Shown: piece after piece, positions 1-4,901 of the stretch | Numbering within the stretch: position 1 is the first letter of the stretch | Layout of the letters: every line of letters begins with the position of its first letter | DNA from: Deltaproteobacteria bacterium | GTDB lineage: Bacteria; Desulfobacterota; Desulfobacteria; Desulfobacterales; Desulfobacteraceae | DNA: 6,048 nucleotides | NCBI GenBank assembly: GCA_003647385.1 | Contig: QMMT01000145.1 | Span: 1 to 6,048 of the forward strand | Direction of reading: 5' to 3' | Notes under the pieces: model-generated | The model's input: only the letters and a program-made list of their open reading frames with translations | Database searches by the model: none | What the model was told of the DNA's origin: nothing | Made by a program: the position numbers and the translations under genes

Positions 1-827
1 ATGACGTCCACTCTTGAAATAGCATTCCAGGTGATGTCAAGCTTCCTTTTAATGATAAGAGTGCAAAACTCAATTACCCGCTGCTTATCCATTGTAAAGG
101 TATCATCGGAAATATAAAAATGCGTAATACCACCCTTGACCAGGCTTTCAATCTCATCTGCAAACCATTCAGGCGAATGAGACCTCACACTTGAAATTTT
201 CCAGAATTTGGGAGATCCGCAAAAAGTGCATTTACCGGGACATCCCCGGGACATGGCAAGATGTTGATAGGTAAAATATTTAGACGGATGAACCAGTGTA
301 TCAAGTATCTCAACAGGCTGCCGTGGCGGTGACTTGAAAAGAGCATTCTTTTTTCTAAAAATAAGACCGTTAATCTTTTCAAAAGATCCAAAGTCGTTGT
401 TTTCAAGCAGGGTTACAAGTTCAAGAAAGGTGATTTCACCCTCTCCTGCAACAATAAAATCAATATCAGGGCAGGCCGTTAACAGATGATCAGCTAAAAA
501 TGTTGGCGCAGGCCCACCAAAGACAATAGTGACATCAGGCTTGATCAATCTTGCAGCCTTTGCAGATTCCATAGCATTCCAGCGGTTTGCATTGATTACG
601 GAAAATCCAATGACATCCGGTTGTTCAGTTGTGATGTGTTTTTTGAATGCCTTAACAGGATCTTGCCTTATATCTGCCAGGTTGAAGATAGTTGCAGCAA
701 ATCCGTTTTCCCTGAGAAGTGCTCCAATATAGTAGAGTCCTATGGGAACAATTTGCGCATCTTCCCCCAAAATTCTTGCATCAAGGCAGGAGGGATTTAC
801 AAGAAGTATTTTTTTTTTGTTTACCAT
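1..827 (-). CDS. B12-binding-domain radical SAM protein (C-terminus outside window)
   Basis: Reading leftward from the ATG at 827, an open frame of 275 codons continues past the window edge. Residues about 5-150 look like the cobalamin-binding (Rossmann-like) domain found at the N-terminus of BchE-like radical SAM enzymes: a VNPS strand near residue 10, PIGLYYIGALL at 28-38, FGGP at 103-106 and VAGEGE near 126-131. I see no DxHxxG cobalamin-ligand motif, as is usual in this class. The radical SAM core begins around residue 185 and carries the CxxxCxxC motif that holds the 4Fe-4S cluster and S-adenosylmethionine (Cys196, Cys200, Cys203). YISDDTF (238-244) and the terminal RVDV fit the following barrel strands. 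Such enzymes make methyl transfers or ring and carbon-skeleton changes; the substrate cannot be told from this part. The ATG lies inside the end of the nitroreductase gene (7-base overlap, ATGGTAA), and an in-frame TGA 21 bases upstream rules out a longer start. I see no strong ribosome binding site, so coupling to the upstream gene is likely. Confidence 0.
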   Translation of the reverse strand, partial: MVNKKKILLVNPSCLDARILGEDAQIVPIGLYYIGALLRENGFAATIFNLADIRQDPVKAFKKHITTEQPDVIGFSVINANRWNAMESAKAARLIKPDVTIVFGGPAPTFLADHLLTACPDIDFIVAGEGEITFLELVTLLENNDFGSFEKINGLIFRKKNALFKSPPRQPVEILDTLVHPSKYFTYQHLAMSRGCPGKCTFCGSPKFWKISSVRSHSPEWFADEIESLVKGGITHFYISDDTFTMDKQRVIEFCTLIIKRKLDITWNAISRVDV

Positions 828-1408
828 GAACCAATGATGATATCGTCAAGGTTTCTTTTAGGGACATGGTGAACCCCTTTTTCATCCCGCCAGTATTTGA
901 TATCCCCGTTTTCATTTAATTCATCAATCTGGATCTTTTCAACGGGTTTTCCCAAGGCCACGACCAGTTTGGGTTCAAGATGATCCCCAATATTCAGAGC
1001 CGTTTTAAGCTTCTTGATATTGATGGCACCGAACATACATCCGCCAAGCCCCATGGATCTAGCCCCTAAGAGCATGGTCTGGGACGCAATGCCATGGTCG
1101 CACCAGAATTTGTCGGAAACATTGTGGTCCCCCAGGATGACAATATAGGCAGAAGGCCTTTCTTTTTTTACAGGGCCTTTCCAGTCTTTGAGATAAGCGG
1201 CCCAGCCAAGACAGGAGAAAATCTCTTCATTTTTAATCGCGTCACAGCAGACCACATATTTCAAGGGTTGCATATTGGCAGCTGAAGCACAGTTTCTGGC
1301 AAGGTCCACCAGGTCTCTTAAAACTTGTTCGTCAATTTTATAAGCGTTGTCAAACCGTCGGCAGGACCTGTTTCCTTTTACAAGGTCTTTAAAAGATGAG
1401 GGTGTCAC
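821..1408 (-). CDS. nitroreductase-family FMN flavoprotein
   Basis: A 195-residue protein of the nitroreductase (NfsA/FRase-like) fold: FMN-dependent, usually homodimeric and cytoplasmic, using NAD(P)H or another donor to reduce a substrate. The N-terminal FMN-phosphate motif is visible as NRSCRRF (13-19), followed by RNCASAANMQP (38-48), the local form of the R-aPSa-N-QP flavin-binding segment. GLGG follows at 120-123. The C-terminal block YWRDEKGVHHVPKR (172-185) is shared with a common anaerobe subfamily often labelled only 'nitroreductase'. Start choice: an ATG at 1426 is in frame, but AAAGGAG lies at 1416-1422, inside that longer frame and exactly 7 bases before GTG at 1408. This GTG also makes a GTGA four-base overlap with the rdgB stop, so I call the GTG start. 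The downstream radical SAM gene overlaps the end by 7 bases, suggesting that the two enzymes are made together. The physiological substrate is unknown; real nitro compounds are unlikely. Confidence 0.
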   Translation of the reverse strand: MTPSSFKDLVKGNRSCRRFDNAYKIDEQVLRDLVDLARNCASAANMQPLKYVVCCDAIKNEEIFSCLGWAAYLKDWKGPVKKERPSAYIVILGDHNVSDKFWCDHGIASQTMLLGARSMGLGGCMFGAINIKKLKTALNIGDHLEPKLVVALGKPVEKIQIDELNENGDIKYWRDEKGVHHVPKRNLDDIIIGSW

Positions 1409-2055
1409 AAGTTGTCTCCTTTGCATTCAACCCGCTGGAACCTGGGTTTATTAATATCAATCCAGTCAAGAATTTTATCCATTTCATCACAAATTTCTTT
1501 TAATGCGCGGCCCCGGTGACTGACTTGTCCCTTTTCTTCAATGGTTAGCTGGGCAAAGGTTTTATTAAATTTGGGATAAAAAAAGAGCGGGTCATATCCA
1601 AACCCATTGTCGCCGGAAGGTTCTTTAGTGATAACACCTTTGCATTCTCCTTCATAGGTGAGCGCAGCACCGGTGGGAACGGCTATGGAAATCACACACT
1701 TAAAGGATGCTTTCCTGTTCTCTTTGTTTTTTAAGTCGGCCAGCATTTTATTGACATTATCCGCGTCTGTTGCATTTTCTCCGGCATATCTGGCAGAATA
1801 AACCCCTGGTGCACCGTCAAGGGCATCCACACAAAGTCCTGAGTCATCCGCCATGGCGGGGTATCCTAATATTCTGGCCGTAAAAGAGGATTTTTTATAG
1901 GCATTGTCATCAAAGGTTTCTCCGTCTTCAATGATTTCAGGGATAGGGCCGAAATCATCAAGGTTTTTAATATCAATGGGAAAGTCTTTTAAAAGTGCTT
2001 TGATTTCCCTTGTTTTTCCCTTGTTTGTCGTTGCAAGAACAATAATCTGTTTCAA
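1405..2055 (-). CDS. rdgB: RdgB/HAM1 XTP/dITP (non-canonical purine NTP) pyrophosphatase
   Basis: Cytoplasmic house-cleaning enzyme that hydrolyses dITP, XTP and ITP to the monophosphate and pyrophosphate, keeping deaminated purines out of DNA and RNA. The family motifs appear in order: ATTNKGK (8-14, substrate and phosphate binding), GETFDDNA (45-52), ADDSGL (69-74, containing the catalytic/metal Asp pair), GAPGVYSARYAG (81-92), GFGYDPLF (151-158) and SHRGRAL (179-185). At 216 residues it has a slightly longer C-terminus than the usual ~195-205. Start choice: an ATG at 2070 gives five extra residues (MWSKP), but the only sequence like a ribosome binding site for it abuts the codon. GGAG at 2063-2066 stands 7 bases before TTG at 2055, and the resulting MKQIIVLATTNKGK matches the usual family N-terminus, so I prefer TTG; the ATG remains possible. 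It is the first gene of a three-gene operon and is followed through a GTGA overlap by the nitroreductase. Confidence 0.
   Translation of the reverse strand: MKQIIVLATTNKGKTREIKALLKDFPIDIKNLDDFGPIPEIIEDGETFDDNAYKKSSFTARILGYPAMADDSGLCVDALDGAPGVYSARYAGENATDADNVNKMLADLKNKENRKASFKCVISIAVPTGAALTYEGECKGVITKEPSGDNGFGYDPLFFYPKFNKTFAQLTIEEKGQVSHRGRALKEICDEMDKILDWIDINKPRFQRVECKGDNL
1416..1422 (-). promoter_or_regulatory. Ribosome binding site that fixes the nitroreductase GTG start
   Basis: AAAGGAG on the minus strand, followed by a 7-base spacer and GTG at 1408-1406. It lies within the last codons of rdgB and downstream of the competing ATG (1426), which has only a weak GGGT-type sequence ahead of it. 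This arrangement is hard to explain unless the GTG is the real start. Confidence 0.
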
Positions 2056-2062
2056 TGGTTTG

Positions 2063-2066
2063 CTCC
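2063..2066 (-). promoter_or_regulatory. Ribosome binding site favouring a TTG start for rdgB
   Basis: GGAG on the minus strand, 7 bases before TTG (2055-2053). It lies inside the reading frame that would open at ATG 2070, whose own purine-rich AAAAAGG directly touches the ATG with no spacer. It therefore supports the shorter protein. Confidence 0.
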
Positions 2067-2098
2067 ACATCCTTTTTGGTTTGGGTTGATTTTGGGAT

Positions 2099-2127
2099 AA
2101 TATAAGACCCAGTGCCTATTTTGTAAA
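2099..2127 (-). promoter_or_regulatory. Sigma70-like promoter for the rdgB operon
   Basis: On the minus strand, TTTACA (2127-2122; 5 of 6 matches to TTGACA), a 17-base spacer, then TATATT (2104-2099; 5 of 6 to TATAAT). Predicted transcription start is near 2092, giving a leader of about 36 bases to the TTG start. Found by eye; no transcript data. Confidence 0.
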
Positions 2128-2129
2128 CC

Positions 2130-2140
2130 CCGGTTACCGG
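2130..2140. promoter_or_regulatory. Small palindrome between divergent promoters, possible operator
   Basis: CCGGTTACCGG is an 11-base inverted repeat (CCGGT / ACCGG around one central T). It sits 2 bases upstream of the -35 of the rdgB promoter and 11 bases upstream of the -35 of the plus-strand promoter, a place where one bound regulator could touch both. It is GC-rich within an AT-rich region. The short half-sites mean chance cannot be excluded, and no regulator gene lies in the window. Confidence 0.
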
Positions 2141-2151
2141 ACAATAATTTC

Positions 2152-2180
2152 TTGTAAAAGCGTAAGTCAAGGGTTACACT
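2152..2180 (+). promoter_or_regulatory. Sigma70-like promoter for the Fe-S/DUF3786 gene
   Basis: TTGTAA (2152-2157; 4 of 6), a 17-base spacer, then TACACT (2175-2180; 4 of 6 to TATAAT). Predicted start is near A2188, with a leader of about 24 bases. The predicted transcript would begin with a U6A7 tract (2189-2201) directly before the ribosome binding site. Weaker than the divergent rdgB promoter but correctly placed. Confidence 0.
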
Positions 2181-2198
2181 TTATGTCATTTTTTAAAA

Positions 2199-2204
2199 AA
2201 AGGG
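2199..2204 (+). promoter_or_regulatory. Ribosome binding site of the Fe-S/DUF3786 gene
   Basis: AAAGGG ending 7 bases before the ATG at 2212. It supports that start over the internal ATG codon at residue 8. Confidence 0.
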
Positions 2205-2211
2205 TATTTAT

Positions 2212-3021
2212 ATGTCTGAATTTGCCAATGCCATGGAAGTGTTTAAGCTCTTAGATAAATCCAATTGCAGAAAATGCAATGAACAGACCTGTCTTGCCTT
2301 TGCCTCAAAAGTTTTTTTAGGAGAGAAACCTTTGGATCAATGTCCTGTTTTAGGTAAAAAAGTGCTTGAGCAATACAAGGGAAAACAAAAGAAAAAAATG
2401 ACGAATGAAGCATACCGTGAATCCATGCTGACAGACCTTAAAAATGAAATAAAATTCTGCGACCTGGAATATGCTGCCCAAAGGGTGGGGGGCGTTTTTT
2501 CAAAAGGAAAGCTTACCATCAGGATTTTTGGCAAGCAATTCTCCATTGATTCATCCGGCAACATGTTTTCAGATATCCATATTAATCCCTGGATCGCCGC
2601 ACCTGTTTTGGGGTATATACTTCATTGCAAAGGAGTTCCTCTGACAGGGAAATGGGTGCCGTTAAGGGAACTTAAGGGAGGCCGTGAAAAAAACGGACTC
2701 TTTGTCCAGCGATCGGAAAAGTCTTTCAAACAGATTGCTGACAGATATACCCACCTGTTTGAAGATTTGATCTTCATCTTTAATGGTGAAAAGGTAAAAA
2801 ATCACTATGAATCCGATATAGCACTGGTTCTTTATCCTCTGCCTAAAGTTCCCTTATTGATCTGCTACTGGAAACCGGAAGATGGAATGGAATCAGATCT
2901 TCACCTGTTCTTTGATTCATCTGCCGACATGAACGCCAATATTGATATTGTATATGGAATTGCTGCCGGCATTGTCGTCATGTTTGAAAAAATATCCATG
3001 AAACATGGGGTTGCCCTTTAA
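2212..3021 (+). CDS. Fe-S cluster / DUF3786 domain protein
   Basis: A 269-residue soluble protein with no signal peptide or membrane segment. The N-terminus (about 10-48) carries a four-cysteine cluster site, Cys19-x2-Cys22-x4-Cys27-x16-Cys44-Pro, with FAxKVFxG between the third and fourth cysteines. This is the 4Fe-4S domain seen in the gamma (corrinoid Fe-S) subunit of CO dehydrogenase/acetyl-CoA synthase and in related proteins. A lysine-rich linker (57-64) leads to a region resembling DUF3786: KWVPLRELKGG (147-157), a central helix around 168-190, and YPLPKVPLLICYW (208-220) followed by HLFFDSSADMN (231-241). The domain has no assigned function. In anaerobes it appears with one-carbon, corrinoid or redox genes, so electron transfer or cofactor handling is a reasonable guess only. 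It is a single gene, diverges from the rdgB operon, and has no relative of that pathway beside it here. Its TAA overlaps the stop of the converging gene. Confidence 0.
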   Translation: MSEFANAMEVFKLLDKSNCRKCNEQTCLAFASKVFLGEKPLDQCPVLGKKVLEQYKGKQKKKMTNEAYRESMLTDLKNEIKFCDLEYAAQRVGGVFSKGKLTIRIFGKQFSIDSSGNMFSDIHINPWIAAPVLGYILHCKGVPLTGKWVPLRELKGGREKNGLFVQRSEKSFKQIADRYTHLFEDLIFIFNGEKVKNHYESDIALVLYPLPKVPLLICYWKPEDGMESDLHLFFDSSADMNANIDIVYGIAAGIVVMFEKISMKHGVAL

Positions 3022-4886
3022 TTGGTTTTCATAGCTGGCATTTGTTTCATTTTTTTAGGATCTTTTGTTTTTTTCGGTAGTCTCTTAAATGTTTTGATGC
3101 CCTCATTAAAGGTATAATCCGGTCTTGTACCCTCATGGGTATAAAGCTGAACCGTTCCCATGTTAAGCTTAAACATGTTTAACTGGATCCACTCTGTGGT
3201 AAATGTTCTTGAAAAATTTTTATAACCGGCCTGTACACCCACTCGGACTTCAGGGGTAATGGACATCCCCATGCGGTAGACCAGGTTGTCTAAGCGGAAT
3301 CCGAATTTTTGAGTGATCATATCTTTTCCCGATGGTGGTGTGAGGGGCAAAAGCCTGATATTAAATGTTTTGTACTGGGGGCGGTCAAACATGAGGTTGA
3401 TCGTATTTGAAGGGTTGTTATTGAAAAGCGGTGTAAAGCCAAAAGATGCTTTCCCGGTTCCATTTACATGAAATCCTGTTTGAACAAATCCTGTCATAAC
3501 AGAAAAATTAAGGGTGGTCTGAGTTATCTCAGGCGGGATGGGAATATGGAACCCGCAATTGGAACAGTTTGCACCCCAGGGCGGTCTTGCATTCTGGCTG
3601 TAAGTCAGTCCGGCTCCGCTAAAGGTTTTTTTGGCAAGGTCTTTCCACAAGGCCCTTAATTTGTAGCCAAATCCCAATTGATATTCAAGAACCACTTCAT
3701 TGCCCCGGAAAAGTTTTGAGTTTTGCAACCCTGTCCTTTTGTAGTAATTTGAATCTGCATCAAGGGTTTCCACCATGATTTTCCCCTGGGCATTGATTTT
3801 TTTATCCCTTCGATCATAGTTGTAAATATGGGTAGGAGAAAGCTCTCCTTTTGCCCGGACAGGTATCCGAAGACCAAATCCATAACCACCGCCAATGGTT
3901 ACCCTGAAGAAACCTGAATCATATGTCCACTTTCTTTCCCACTGCCAGGAGTGCCCCGTGGTAAAGCCAGCTAAAAATTCCGCAGTAAAATAATGTTTTC
4001 CTGATGTATTAAATTCCGGAATACCGGGATTTTGTGGTGCCATCGTGACCTGCTGCATCTTTAAATTTGTCACGGGTTTCAGAGTTGTTTTTCTTGGAAC
4101 CCTGTTCAGTTCTTTTAAAACCGGCAGGGTAACCGGTTTTAGTTTTTTAAAGTTTAATGTACCGTTTTTAAATGTCGGATACATGGTGACACCCTTTACC
4201 GGCAAGGGGATCAATTTTGGCACGACAATGGTATCCTCAATGGTCAGTTTTCCTTTTCCTTCGACAATGGCATCCAAAACCGCTTGTTCACCTCTGGCCG
4301 CTTCCTGTCGGACAGGATTTTTGGGGTCAAGTGTTCCTATGGTTTTCATCAACTCGGCAAGCCCTTTACGGCTTTCAGCATCCAGTTCATTTACAGACAC
4401 TTTTTTTGCGGAGCGCTGGCTCAAGAATGAGTTAAAGGCAGGGGAAATACGTTTCATTTCTTTTGGATCAAGTACAATAACGGTGGTGCTCTTGCGAATG
4501 ACAAAAGAATCATCAAATTCAATGGCTTCATCGAGGACAATGGGCCTTGTAAGAATTGTTTTGCCGATTTTTGCTCTTTTGTTTAATCTGCCGGCATATT
4601 GGTCCATGGGCTTAAAGGCCACTTTAGCAATGCTTCCAAGGGGTGCTGAAGTTCTGTCGCCCAGTTGAACCGGTTTGTTTGCCAAAGAAGAAAGCGTCCC
4701 TTTCTTTAAAGGTTTCTGGTGTTTGATTTTTGAGGACAATATCATGTTGGGCTCAAGAACCTTTATCTTTCCCGGTGCCAATGGGGCGGCGAGTGTCAGG
4801 TTCTGTTGGGCAAAACAGGTTCCAATGTTAAAGAGGATGAAAATAAGTGCCGTGATCAACAGTCTTAATTTTTTTGAGAGCATCAT
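3018..4886 (-). CDS. Exported protein of unknown function, beta-rich C-terminal half
   Basis: I do not recognise this 622-residue protein. Residues 1-26 form a clear Sec signal peptide: basic KKLR, a hydrophobic stretch at 9-22, and a CFA|QQ type I cleavage site. IGTC lacks the small residue a lipobox needs before Cys. Residues about 27-290 are basic and Pro/Lys-rich with few predicted strands; LKPVT recurs at 249-253 and 269-273. From about 297 the sequence becomes rich in aromatic residues, glycine and alternating hydrophobic residues (for example 325-342, 397-411 and 459-486), suggesting many beta strands. The only cysteines in the mature part form CSNC (441-444), able to make a disulfide or bind metal. 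The tail (601-622) is strongly basic and ends in TN, not the terminal aromatic residue of typical outer-membrane barrels, so periplasmic or surface location is as likely as a pore. The ATG at 4886 has AAAGGA nine bases upstream. The gene follows the kinase gene after 14 bases, implying one transcript. Confidence 0.
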   Translation of the reverse strand: MMLSKKLRLLITALIFILFNIGTCFAQQNLTLAAPLAPGKIKVLEPNMILSSKIKHQKPLKKGTLSSLANKPVQLGDRTSAPLGSIAKVAFKPMDQYAGRLNKRAKIGKTILTRPIVLDEAIEFDDSFVIRKSTTVIVLDPKEMKRISPAFNSFLSQRSAKKVSVNELDAESRKGLAELMKTIGTLDPKNPVRQEAARGEQAVLDAIVEGKGKLTIEDTIVVPKLIPLPVKGVTMYPTFKNGTLNFKKLKPVTLPVLKELNRVPRKTTLKPVTNLKMQQVTMAPQNPGIPEFNTSGKHYFTAEFLAGFTTGHSWQWERKWTYDSGFFRVTIGGGYGFGLRIPVRAKGELSPTHIYNYDRRDKKINAQGKIMVETLDADSNYYKRTGLQNSKLFRGNEVVLEYQLGFGYKLRALWKDLAKKTFSGAGLTYSQNARPPWGANCSNCGFHIPIPPEITQTTLNFSVMTGFVQTGFHVNGTGKASFGFTPLFNNNPSNTINLMFDRPQYKTFNIRLLPLTPPSGKDMITQKFGFRLDNLVYRMGMSITPEVRVGVQAGYKNFSRTFTTEWIQLNMFKLNMGTVQLYTHEGTRPDYTFNEGIKTFKRLPKKTKDPKKMKQMPAMKTN

Positions 4887-4895
4887 GTGTCAGGT

Positions 4896-4901
4896 TCCTT
4901 T
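4896..4901 (-). promoter_or_regulatory. Ribosome binding site of the exported-protein gene
   Basis: AAAGGA on the minus strand, starting in the stop codon of the kinase gene (TGA, 4903-4901) and ending 9 bases before the ATG at 4886. The spacing favours this first ATG over the adjacent second one (4883). Confidence 0.

Noticed and set aside
185..406. 73-codon minus-strand frame within the radical SAM gene
   Set aside because: It is in a different frame inside the stretch encoding the conserved CxxxCxxC region, so it is a shadow.
1973..2170. 65-codon minus-strand frame crossing the rdgB start and the intergenic region
   Set aside because: It overlaps the rdgB N-terminus in another frame and spans the proposed promoter; no family resemblance.
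3005..3018. GGGG-TT-GCCC followed by T residues at the end of the DUF3786 gene as a terminator
   Set aside because: The stem would be only three or four pairs and the T-run is interrupted, too weak for an intrinsic terminator.
4126..4138. Second copy of a CCGGTTACC-like sequence inside the exported-protein gene
   Set aside because: It encodes part of a Pro-Val-Thr stretch and lacks the full inverted repeat, so resemblance to the intergenic palindrome is probably chance.
4045..4668. 207-codon open frame on the plus strand opposite the exported-protein gene
   Set aside because: It lies wholly antisense to a gene with a signal peptide and good ribosome binding site, its product is Phe/Ser/Thr-rich without family motifs, and no promoter or ribosome binding site stands out.
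4809..4886. Lipoprotein signal at Cys24 of the exported protein
   Set aside because: The preceding residues IGT do not fit a lipobox, which needs Gly, Ala or Ser just before the cysteine; a type I site after Ala26 fits better.
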